DNA from: JAAUTG01 sp964458705
GTDB taxonomy: Bacteria; Bacteroidota; Bacteroidia; Chitinophagales; Saprospiraceae
Direction: 5' to 3'
Assembly (NCBI GenBank): GCA_964458705.1
Contig: CAYWKD010000005.1
Span: 1 to 64,000 of the forward strand
DNA: 64,000 nt
Position 1 is the stretch's first letter, and the number at the start of each line of letters is the position of its first letter. The notes under the pieces were generated by a model. It was not told the origin of the DNA, did no database searches, and worked only from the letters and a program-made list of their open reading frames with translations. Below, in pieces: positions 35,805-43,910 of the stretch. The translations under genes were made by a program, and so were the position numbers.

Positions 35805-36698
35805 GTGAATACAAACCTACGTGCTTATATTCAATTACACACTGCTGTTTTGCTGTTTGGTCTAACGGCTATTTTGGGTGATCTTATCAGTATTTCAGCC
35901 ATCAGTTTAGTTTGGTGGCGTGTGTTGATAACGAGTGTGAGCTTACTTTTTTTCGTAAAAGTTGGACAATTATTAGCGCAATATGGAAGAAAACGCATTT
36001 TACAGTTCATGGGCATTGGCACTTTAGTTGCACTGCACTGGATCGCTTTTTACGGTTCAATCAAACTGGCGAATGCTTCTGTTGCGCTGGTTTGCATGGC
36101 TACTGTATCTCTTTTTACTGCCTTTCTTGAGCCACTTTTTTTCAAAACGCGTATCAAATGGCTGGAAGTATTACTCGGCTTGCTCATAGTGCCTGGTATG
36201 ATGTTGGTAGTCAATAGCTTATCAGCTAGTATGATGCTTGGACTTTGGGTAGGTTTAATTGCTGCTTTTTTGGCAGCTTTATTCTCTGTGATGAATAAAA
36301 GATTAATTACCGAAGCCAATCCATATACCATTACGTTTTTAGAATTAGGCAGCGCATGGCTGTTCATTAGTCTAATGCTTCCGTTTTATCTATTGCAACA
36401 AGGATGGGAAAGTTTTATTCCAAAGCCGATGGATTGGTGGTATTTATTGGTACTTTCTCTTGTTTGCACAACTTTGGCATATACACTAAGTCTGATTGCA
36501 CTGAAGCATCTTACTGCTTTTGCTTCTAATTTAGTGTTCAATCTTGAACCGGTCTATGGTATTGCACTGGCTTGGCTTATTCTAAAAGAAGATCAAGAAC
36601 TTTCACCTTATTTCTATTATGGTGTTGCTTTGATTTTATTAGCGGTCTTTATCTATCCTATTATTCAGCGAAGATCAAGAAGTGTAGCCCTTAGCTGA
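35805..36698 (+). CDS. EamA/DMT-superfamily transporter
   Basis: Inner-membrane drug/metabolite transporter with ten membrane segments in two EamA halves (about 1-140 and 150-295). The opening LRAYIQLHTAVLLFGLTAILGDLI and WWRVLI are typical of a Bacteroidota subgroup; the second half has the AYTLSLIALKHLTAFASNLVFNLEPVYGI motif with the conserved EPV. Substrate unknown; relatives export amino acids or metabolites. Start at GTG; the open frame extends two codons to a TTG. Convergent with the TonB receptor gene. Confidence 0.9.
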   Translation: MNTNLRAYIQLHTAVLLFGLTAILGDLISISAISLVWWRVLITSVSLLFFVKVGQLLAQYGRKRILQFMGIGTLVALHWIAFYGSIKLANASVALVCMATVSLFTAFLEPLFFKTRIKWLEVLLGLLIVPGMMLVVNSLSASMMLGLWVGLIAAFLAALFSVMNKRLITEANPYTITFLELGSAWLFISLMLPFYLLQQGWESFIPKPMDWWYLLVLSLVCTTLAYTLSLIALKHLTAFASNLVFNLEPVYGIALAWLILKEDQELSPYFYYGVALILLAVFIYPIIQRRSRSVALS

Positions 36699-36755
36699 GT
36701 CCGTTCTAGTTAATTTAGAAAGATATTTTTAGAATGTTATTGAGGCATTTATACG

Positions 36756-36803
36756 AGTCAGCAGTCAGATTTATCAGGTTTTAAGTCTGACTACTAACTG
36801 CTT
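36756..36803. terminator. Imperfect hairpin between convergent genes
   Basis: AGTCAGCAGTCAGATTTA and TAAGTCTGACTACTAACT can form an 18-bp stem with three mismatch/wobble positions, followed by GCTTTT on the plus strand. It lies directly between the DMT transporter stop and the TonB-receptor stop, so it probably serves as terminator for one or both. Confidence 0.5.
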
Positions 36804-39233
36804 TTAGTTATCTGATTTTACTCTGCCTGATTCTTCTTCTAAGCCTGTTTTTCTTCTTCTACTTTTCACGTTTGTGTTGCCGAACATATAGCTAAAGTTC
36901 AGATTTACTCTCCTGCTATCCCAACCTCCTCTAGCGACCATATACAAGTCACCGAACTGACTTACACCACTCCAAACCTGCGTTTTGAAAATATCATTTA
37001 TGGCTAGTTTTAAGTTCCCACGACCATTGAGAATTTTCTTAGAAATACCTGCATTCAACTGCCACATATCTTCCATTTCAAAGCTACCTTTCCAAATGGA
37101 TGGAGAGGAATACCAGCCAGAAATTTCCATAGCAAATTCTTTGGGTAACTGGAATGTGTGCTGTCCATAGGCATTGAAACTCGTAACATTTAGATCAAGC
37201 GTTTTGCCGTCACCAAAATCAGCTCTGTTTTCTTGATAAAATCCTGTGAGGCTTGTGTAGGTTGACCACCACTCGGTGATCGGTAAAGCGCCACTAACAT
37301 TTAAGCTATAACTGTATTGATCTGCTACATTTCGGTACGTTATAAAAGCACTTTTTTCGGTCTCGGCGTCTGTTAATCGAGCGATTAAGTCTTTTGTATA
37401 GTCAAAGCTAAATGTTGTATTGATGGCGTACATAAAAGAGTGCGTGAAGGATATTTTGTTTGTATATTCTGGCTGTAAGAATGGATTTCCTTTTTCAAAA
37501 GTCAATTCATCTAAACGCATCCGAAATGGGTTCAAATCCTGATAATTTGGACGATTGATGCGTCGGCTATAATTCAGTTGAAAACTGTGCTTATCGTTCA
37601 TGGCGTAGCTGATGCCTGCTGATGGAAAGAGGTCTAAGTAATTACGCTTTACGTTCTCATCATCTGTTTGTACAAAACTTGTTAAATTGCTTTCGGAGTT
37701 CGTCTGCTCTAATCTCAAGCCTGCATTGATGCTGATTTTATCAATTTGCTGCGAATAATTTGCGTAAGCTGCATTTACATTTTCTGTATATTCAAATTGA
37801 TTGGTTACTGCTTTGTTGAGTGTTCGCTCACCATTTACATCATTGAAGAAGTTAAAGGCATTATCGGTTTGTACATAAGAAAATTTCACCCCTGCTCCTA
37901 GTTGCCCTTTCAAAAAGGGCTGCTCGTAATCTACCTTGAACGAAGCAATATCAATATCAGTTGGCGTATTCATAAATACATCATTCTGACTTAGCAAAAT
38001 GGTCTCTGTAGAGTTGTAGTAAGCATTTGGCTGAAAATCATTACCCTCAATTTTAAATAATCCATAGTCGGCATCAATGTTGACTGTTTTGCCATCTTTG
38101 CTATCGAATTTGTAATTGATATTGAAGTTAGTATTCTGACGATCAAACACACTATTACTTTCTGCAATCAAGATACTATCAATGCTGCTTTCTCCTGCCA
38201 TTCCAATTAAGGCAGTGCTTTTGCTGAAATTTTTGCTATCAGTAATAAATCCATTGACTAAAAAGCCTAAAGTGTGCTTGTCGCCAACGAAAAAGTCTGT
38301 ACCAAAGCGATAGTTATTACTTGTCCATTCATTTTCTTGATTGGAAATTTGATCGAACACAAATCCAAATTGCTCTCGATAAAATTCGTTAAAACTGGTG
38401 TTTTCTCCGTTGGTGTAGCTATAACTACCAAAGGCATTCAAGGCTTTATTCTTATAGTTTCCACTAACTGATCCATTGTATCGAGCCACTTCCCCTTGGG
38501 AATAACCGAGATTCATATTGGCATTTGCTCCCAGTCGCTCGTCTCGCTTCATTTTAATATTGATGATACCTGCGTTGCCTTGTGCATCATACTTGGAAGA
38601 GGGGTTGGTGATGATTTCAATAGATTCAATTTCAGAGGCTTGCACCGTTTTCAAAAAAGCAGCTAAATCCGAACCACTGAGTGGCGAAATTTTGTCATCA
38701 ATATAAACCTGAACGCCTGCTTTGCCTAGCAGCGATATATTTTCATTATTGTCAATGACAACGCCTGGTGATTTGCGAAGTAAGTCTAGTGCATTATCAC
38801 CAGCGCCTGTTATGCTATTCTGCACATTCAGTACCATTTTGCCCGGCTTCAACTCTAGTAGTGGTTTTTGGGCGGTGATGGTTACTTCTTCTAGTTGATT
38901 TTCCTGTGCCGTCATTTGAATGAGGGGTACATCGTAAACGTCGCCTTCTTCAATGTTAAAGGCTACTGTTGAAAAAGTAGCTAAACCCACAAAAGAGATT
39001 TCTATGAAATAGTTGCCATTAGTTACATTGACAAAGCGGTAAGTTCCGTCCTCTAGCGTTAATTCTACTCTTGCAATGGTGCTATCTTTAGCTGTTCTCA
39101 GTGCTACATTTGCGAAAGCGAGTGGTTGTTTGTTGTTGTCTAGCACTTTTCCTTTTACTGTGCCAGTTGTCTTTGCAAACCCTGTAAAGAAAAGTACGGA
39201 CATAAGGAGCATTACAATGAAAGATCGTTTCAT
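36804..39233 (-). CDS. TonB-dependent outer-membrane receptor (beta-barrel family 3)
   Basis: An 809-residue outer-membrane protein. Signal peptide (1-20), a carboxypeptidase-regulatory-like domain (about 23-105, VKGKVLDNNKQPLAFANVALRTAKDS), a TonB plug (about 115-235, with LDLLRKSPGVVIDNNENISLLGKAGVQVYID and IESIEIITNPSSKYDAQGNAGIINI) and a large barrel of the outer-membrane beta-barrel family 3 type to the end. The substrate is not predictable: no SusD partner, siderophore or vitamin gene is nearby. The C-terminus ends in charged residues after the last strand LNFSYMFG. A TAAGTTTG -7 element at 39309-39316 may drive it. Confidence 0.93.
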   Translation of the reverse strand: MKRSFIVMLLMSVLFFTGFAKTTGTVKGKVLDNNKQPLAFANVALRTAKDSTIARVELTLEDGTYRFVNVTNGNYFIEISFVGLATFSTVAFNIEEGDVYDVPLIQMTAQENQLEEVTITAQKPLLELKPGKMVLNVQNSITGAGDNALDLLRKSPGVVIDNNENISLLGKAGVQVYIDDKISPLSGSDLAAFLKTVQASEIESIEIITNPSSKYDAQGNAGIINIKMKRDERLGANANMNLGYSQGEVARYNGSVSGNYKNKALNAFGSYSYTNGENTSFNEFYREQFGFVFDQISNQENEWTSNNYRFGTDFFVGDKHTLGFLVNGFITDSKNFSKSTALIGMAGESSIDSILIAESNSVFDRQNTNFNINYKFDSKDGKTVNIDADYGLFKIEGNDFQPNAYYNSTETILLSQNDVFMNTPTDIDIASFKVDYEQPFLKGQLGAGVKFSYVQTDNAFNFFNDVNGERTLNKAVTNQFEYTENVNAAYANYSQQIDKISINAGLRLEQTNSESNLTSFVQTDDENVKRNYLDLFPSAGISYAMNDKHSFQLNYSRRINRPNYQDLNPFRMRLDELTFEKGNPFLQPEYTNKISFTHSFMYAINTTFSFDYTKDLIARLTDAETEKSAFITYRNVADQYSYSLNVSGALPITEWWSTYTSLTGFYQENRADFGDGKTLDLNVTSFNAYGQHTFQLPKEFAMEISGWYSSPSIWKGSFEMEDMWQLNAGISKKILNGRGNLKLAINDIFKTQVWSGVSQFGDLYMVARGGWDSRRVNLNFSYMFGNTNVKSRRRKTGLEEESGRVKSDN

Positions 39234-39436
39234 TTCGGATGATTTCTTTTTGATTAGAAAATAAGTTTTAGACTAGCTTGAAAGCTAATTCTTTAAACAA
39301 TCATCGAACAAACTTAGGCAACCTTAATATTCTATTTGATTTTCTTCGACTAATCTGCTTTTTTTTATGCCTAAGGCTGCTTCATTTGCCTATAAGACGG
39401 AATTTAATTTCGATTAGTTACAGCGAGGATGGGTTT

Positions 39437-39467
39437 TTTTGAGCGTTGCTCTTTACAACGCTCAAAA
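39437..39467. repeat. 12-bp perfect hairpin, T-run before and A-run after
   Basis: TTTTGAGCGTTG (39437-39448) pairs with CAACGCTCAAAA (39456-39467) around a 7-base loop. The runs are the wrong way round for an intrinsic terminator on either strand. It lies between the stop of the coiled-coil gene and the start region of the TonB-receptor gene, and may form an RNA structure or be a binding site. Confidence 0.55.
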
Positions 39468-39530
39468 GTGAATAGCTAATGTTTGCTACTGATTAGAATT
39501 AAAGATTTCGGAAGTTTTGCTGCACATTAT

Positions 39531-41567
39531 TTACTTGTATTTATGCAACTCTTCCTCCAATTCAGCAATGACGGCTTGATAATCGTTTTGCTGTATTTTT
39601 AGTGTTTCATACAAATCCTTGAATTCTTGATTTTCTTTTGCTGCTTCATACTGTTCTAGAAGTAGATTTTTTTCTGCCTCAATAGCCTTTACAAGGACTT
39701 GTTGATCGGCAAGTTGTTGTTCCCAATCGGCTTGTTGGCTGTTCAATGTAGTGATGGTTTGTTCTAATTCTGCTGTGGTGTTGATTTGGACATTCAGTGT
39801 TTGTTGCAACTGGCTCAATCGGTCTGCCAAATGTAATCTTGCTTGTTCTTTTTGGTGTTCTTGCTCTTTGAGTTCTGCCAATTCATTTTCTAGTTGCGCG
39901 CGCTCGTTTGCCCAGTTGCTCTGTGTTGTTTCTAAAGCTGTAGTGATAGATGTATTTTGAAGATTTAACGTATCATTTTCTTGCTTTAGCTGGTTTTGCT
40001 GCTCCTTCAGGTCTTTGATGGTTACAATGGCTGCATTGTATTCCTTAATGGCTTTATTATAGCGATGCGACCATTCTTGCAGCACTGTTTCTCGCTCTGT
40101 CAAAAGATTTTCTTGCTTCGATTGATGTTCTAGTAAGCCTTTTTCAAGTGTATCAATATGTGCTTGACCTGCCTTAAACTGCTTTAATAGACCTTCGTAT
40201 TTCTCTGATAGTTGAGCATTTTCATGAGTGATATTTGATTCGCTAACTTGCAGATTGTCAATGTGCTGATGGCTATTTTTGAATTGCTGGCTCAACAAGT
40301 TATATGCTTCTTGCAGCTCTTCCAACTTGGCAAAGAGTATCATTTTATTTTCATTCAGCTCATCAATTTCTCGCTGACTAGCTTTGAATTGAGAAAGCAG
40401 TGCCGCATATTCATTTTGCTGCTGTACTACAATATCGGTAGCTTTGGACTGTTCATTCTTTTGATTTTCAATGTGTTGCTTTTCTTGTTCCCATGCCTGC
40501 TCCAAGCCACGAATACGCTCTTTGGCATTAATAAATTGTGCTACCACACTTTTGTATCGCTCTTCCCAGTTTTCTGCTAAAGCTGGCTCTAGCTCTATCG
40601 CTCTTGCGTTTGAAACAACTGTCTCTAATTGTTGATGAATACTATTTAATTCTTGTTGCGATTGTTGATAGCGTTGCTCCAACTCCTCGTTCTCAGATCG
40701 CCATTCGTAGTTTAACTTTTCTAAGTTTTGGTTTAATTGTAGTTTTTCCTGTTCCAATAAGCGGTATTTTGATTGCTCCTCTTCCAAATATTTCATTAAT
40801 TGCTGATGTTTTGCTTTCAGATCAGAAGTATCGTCCCTTTCAATCTTCGCAGCTAATTGACTTTGAAGATTATTCGCTTCCATTTGCAATTGTTGATATT
40901 TTTCCGCCCATCTAGTCATCTCTTCCTCTTTTTCATTGCGAAGTTCTAGCAGCTCTTGTTCTAATTTGCTCCGCTCAATGTTTGCTTGTGTTATTATTGT
41001 TTCATCAGATTCCACTTTTGTTATGTTGCCTTCTTCGGTAGTTGCAGCTCCATCAGAATCTGCCATTGCTTCGATGTCAGCATCTTCCGCTTCCGTATCT
41101 ACTTCCTCTGATAGCTCTGGTGTTGCCAATAAAGGATCAGCCTGTTCTTGGTCTTCTACATTTTCTTCCAATGTAGCGGCTGTTTCGTCTTCTTCCGTTG
41201 CTTCGATCACAATGCTCGATTTCAATACTTCTATTTCTTGATCCTTAGCTACAAGATTGTCAGTAAGCGACTTGTGGTTATTTTCAAGATCAATGAATTG
41301 TTCTTTCCAACTATTAATTTCTTCATTCAACTGATACTCGCGTGTCCTTAACACAGATACTTTCTCTTGTAAATCCCTGTGCCGCTTTTTCAATTGATCT
41401 TTATCTGTTTGTAGTTTTTCCAAAAAGTTGCTCTGCTTTTCAAATTGCTCTTTGAGATTCTGAAAATTTAACTGCTGCCATACCCAGACTATAAATCCTC
41501 CTATAATTGCGCCGCCCACTCCAGCTAGAATGGGGAAAAGCATACAAGTATCCATCAAATTTCCCAT
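39531..41567 (-). CDS. Long coiled-coil protein with N-terminal membrane anchor
   Basis: I do not recognise a named family. The 678 residues start with a glycine-rich membrane segment (about residues 10-32, PILAGVGGAIIGGFIVWVW), then an almost unbroken coiled coil to the C-terminus, rich in Glu, Gln, Lys and Leu with clear heptads. An acidic, Ala/Asp/Glu-rich break (about 110-190) interrupts it. In the region 220-670 a loosely repeated unit occurs (variants of NEYAALLSQFKASQREIDEL and ISEKYEGLLKQFKAGQAHIDTL). Such a rod could span a large part of the cytoplasm or periplasm. It follows an OmpA-like gene by 66 bases on the same strand, likely one operon, so an envelope scaffold role is plausible. 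Confidence 0.8.
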   Translation of the reverse strand: MGNLMDTCMLFPILAGVGGAIIGGFIVWVWQQLNFQNLKEQFEKQSNFLEKLQTDKDQLKKRHRDLQEKVSVLRTREYQLNEEINSWKEQFIDLENNHKSLTDNLVAKDQEIEVLKSSIVIEATEEDETAATLEENVEDQEQADPLLATPELSEEVDTEAEDADIEAMADSDGAATTEEGNITKVESDETIITQANIERSKLEQELLELRNEKEEEMTRWAEKYQQLQMEANNLQSQLAAKIERDDTSDLKAKHQQLMKYLEEEQSKYRLLEQEKLQLNQNLEKLNYEWRSENEELEQRYQQSQQELNSIHQQLETVVSNARAIELEPALAENWEERYKSVVAQFINAKERIRGLEQAWEQEKQHIENQKNEQSKATDIVVQQQNEYAALLSQFKASQREIDELNENKMILFAKLEELQEAYNLLSQQFKNSHQHIDNLQVSESNITHENAQLSEKYEGLLKQFKAGQAHIDTLEKGLLEHQSKQENLLTERETVLQEWSHRYNKAIKEYNAAIVTIKDLKEQQNQLKQENDTLNLQNTSITTALETTQSNWANERAQLENELAELKEQEHQKEQARLHLADRLSQLQQTLNVQINTTAELEQTITTLNSQQADWEQQLADQQVLVKAIEAEKNLLLEQYEAAKENQEFKDLYETLKIQQNDYQAVIAELEEELHKYK

Positions 41568-41633
41568 ATAATTTTTTAAATATATGTGGTTATCAAAACA
41601 ATTGGTTAAGCACTTGGTGCTGTAAATGCTACC

Positions 41634-42473
41634 TTATTCAAAGTCAAATTCTACTCCTCCGATCACACTTACATCAAATATCTCGAGGAGATTGTCTTCC
41701 TTACTTTTTATTTCTATCTGATTGGGCAACACCCCTAGTTCAATTAATTCATTTTGAATCGCATTAGCTCTGGCAACACCTAAGTCAGAAAGAATGCTGT
41801 TGTTTTCTTCTTGAGCAGAATAAAGTCCAATAATAACAAGTATTCTGCCTTGTTTACTCTTTAAATAGTCCGCTAGTTTCTCCAATCCGTCTCGCACTAC
41901 CTCTGAAATACTAGGCAAATAGTCAGAGAAGGAAAAGCGAATATTATCATTTTCATAGAATCGAAATGCTTCACCGTCTTCGATTAAAATAGGATAGTCA
42001 AAAAAATGAAATGCGATAGCATTTGTAACATATCCATTATCTGTGGAAAGAGTGTCAACGGACTGTTCTTTTGTTGAAATATGGTGAGGTTTCGCTCCGA
42101 GTTCTATTAGTTCATCACGCAGATAACTAGCCCGCATTCTGCCCAAATTAGGATTTTCGCTAATGGTTGCTTCTTCTGTGGTCATCTTTCCCGTCAGTAC
42201 CAATAATTTAGCAGGATGCTGATTCAGATAAGTTGCTAATTTTTGTAGTTCTACCCTTGTACTTTCTGGTATTGTTAGGTTATTACTAGCAAAGCTAAAC
42301 CACATTCCTTCTGTTGCTTCGAGCACTTTAGTTTCTTGATCTTGAATCATCAATGGCTCGCCAGAGAAAGAAGTTTCCTTACCTTGACAGCACTGCATAT
42401 TAAGATAGGTACAAAGTCCTATCCAAACTACTAAAAGTAAACTCAAAAGTGGAATAGTCGTTTTGGTCAACAT
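41634..42473 (-). CDS. Membrane-anchored protein with two OmpA-like domains
   Basis: Start at the ATG giving MLTKTTIPLL (a GTG is 12 bases upstream). One N-terminal membrane segment (about 6-26), then two tandem OmpA-C-like domains: residues about 55-165 and 170-279. Both show the peptidoglycan-binding layout with a first strand (WFSFASNNLTIP and RFSFSDYLPSI), a helix ending in LATYL or LADYL, and the second signature LGRMRASYLRDELIELGAKPHHI and LGVARANAIQNELIELGVLPNQI. The sequence NQAW-type Asp/Arg pair that binds diaminopimelate is partly changed: the Arg of R-A-x-x is kept, the Asp in the first half is not obvious. First gene of an operon with the coiled-coil protein. Confidence 0.82.
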   Translation of the reverse strand: MLTKTTIPLLSLLLVVWIGLCTYLNMQCCQGKETSFSGEPLMIQDQETKVLEATEGMWFSFASNNLTIPESTRVELQKLATYLNQHPAKLLVLTGKMTTEEATISENPNLGRMRASYLRDELIELGAKPHHISTKEQSVDTLSTDNGYVTNAIAFHFFDYPILIEDGEAFRFYENDNIRFSFSDYLPSISEVVRDGLEKLADYLKSKQGRILVIIGLYSAQEENNSILSDLGVARANAIQNELIELGVLPNQIEIKSKEDNLLEIFDVSVIGGVEFDFE

Positions 42474-42585
42474 GAATTCAAGCACTTATTTTTATTTTCT
42501 ACGGTAGCAAAGCAAGATTGTTGTTTCAAGAATAAGCAGAATTAAACTGATAGAGGATGAAATTATCTTTTTGCATAAGATAAAC

Positions 42586-42999
42586 TTAGACAAACCGCTT
42601 CTCAAAAGCAAATCGTTTTAGATAAAAATTATAAAAAAACAGCATACCTTTCTCTATGAATTTTAGAGCAAACTGATTTTCATGTAAAAAACTAACCTGA
42701 TCCAAACCAAAGACAAGTAGTAAAGATAGAAGATAACCGATTCCTGATACCATCATTGCGAGCAAAAAAGTGGTACTTGCCTTTCGATTGGTTTCAAAGA
42801 TAAACCACTTTTGTAACAGGAAATTAAAAATAACAGCGATTGGATAGGCAATACTTTGGGATATTACAGCAGGCTGCCCAAATTGATAGTATAAAAGCAA
42901 GTAAATGCCAATATCTACTGCAGTAGCGATGATAGACGTTACTAAGAACTTAGACTTCAGTAGGAATAATTGCTTTATTTTAGAATTCCATTCTTCCAT
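42586..42999 (-). CDS. GtrA-family membrane protein
   Basis: A 137-residue protein with four membrane segments. The opening FLVTSIIATAVDIGIYLLLY, the SIAYPIAVIFNFLLQKWFIF motif and the C-terminal FFYNFYLKRFAF are the GtrA family signature. Members assist flipping or use of polyprenyl-linked sugars in cell-surface polysaccharide modification. No glycosyltransferase partner is adjacent. Ends 112 bases before the OmpA-like gene on the same strand. Confidence 0.92.
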   Translation of the reverse strand: MEEWNSKIKQLFLLKSKFLVTSIIATAVDIGIYLLLYYQFGQPAVISQSIAYPIAVIFNFLLQKWFIFETNRKASTTFLLAMMVSGIGYLLSLLLVFGLDQVSFLHENQFALKFIEKGMLFFYNFYLKRFAFEKRFV

Positions 43000-43147
43000 G
43001 AGCTTAGTGCTGCTAGTTTTCTCAATTTATAATAAGGCTTCACGACCTGACCATTAGGTACTTCGCACTGATCAACTTGTACATTGATCTATTGATTCTT
43101 CAGTATAACTTCCGATTTTTGTATCCTCCAATGCATTTTTCTATTGC

Positions 43148-43693
43148 TTACAATGACTTACCCTCTTTAGCTAATTCCAACTCAAAGAAAGCCTTGATTT
43201 CTAGCCAGTTATTTACTCTTGTATAGTCTTGGTTATGAATATTATGAGAAGCTGTATAAATCAATCCTTTGCCATTAAAAGTTTTAAGATTATGCACATG
43301 ATCGTCTATCATGTAGTCGGCATCAATGATGCTTTTGTCCCCACAAAGCACGTACTGCTTCCAGTGAATACTCGGAAAGTGAGCCCCTAACCAGTCCCAT
43401 TTGTCCACCAAAGAATTGCGAAACTCCGTGGCAGAAGTTACAACATAAATTTGATAATGCTTTTGTAAGGCCTGCACTACTTGTTGGCTGTTTAGCATAG
43501 GTGTTACATCGCCGAAGAAGCCTCTGGCATGTAGATAATCCCTCAGATGCTCTGCACCTTCTAGTTGATATATTTTTTTTCCCCAGTAGTCTTTTTTTTC
43601 TGGCTTCCAACCAAGATCACGCTCAAAATAAGTGTGAAATTTAGCGTAAATATCTGCCATTACCTCATCCATATCTAGTGCTATTCTTTTCAT
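43148..43693 (-). CDS. 5'(3')-deoxyribonucleotidase (NT5C-like HAD phosphatase)
   Basis: Cytoplasmic HAD-superfamily 5'-nucleotidase of the NT5C type, 181 residues. Motif I is LDMDEVMADIY (catalytic Asp pair, residues 7 and 9), motif II VVTSATEFRNSL, and motif IV DADYMIDDHVHNL. It likely removes the phosphate from deoxy- or ribonucleoside monophosphates and helps keep nucleotide pools balanced. Divergent from the trehalose synthase gene. Confidence 0.93.
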   Translation of the reverse strand: MKRIALDMDEVMADIYAKFHTYFERDLGWKPEKKDYWGKKIYQLEGAEHLRDYLHARGFFGDVTPMLNSQQVVQALQKHYQIYVVTSATEFRNSLVDKWDWLGAHFPSIHWKQYVLCGDKSIIDADYMIDDHVHNLKTFNGKGLIYTASHNIHNQDYTRVNNWLEIKAFFELELAKEGKSL

Positions 43694-43910
43694 TTTTTAG
43701 TAGCTTAGTTACTGCGAAGATAGCAGAATTGATATGGACTTGGGCTGGCTTATAAAATAAATATTCATTTATGAAACTCAGTTTGATGCTAAATTTAAAA
43801 AAATCCTCATCTGATTTGTGCCACTCTTATTAGAAATCTACTAATTTACATCATGAAAGCTAACTATTGGCTAATTTCTTCTTACAACACTTTATTTACA
43901 ATCTTAAACT

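Noticed and set aside
40936..41241. Ser-rich ORF on the plus strand inside the coiled-coil gene
   Set aside because: A low-complexity shadow of the acidic, repetitive coding sequence on the opposite strand; no start context or family match.
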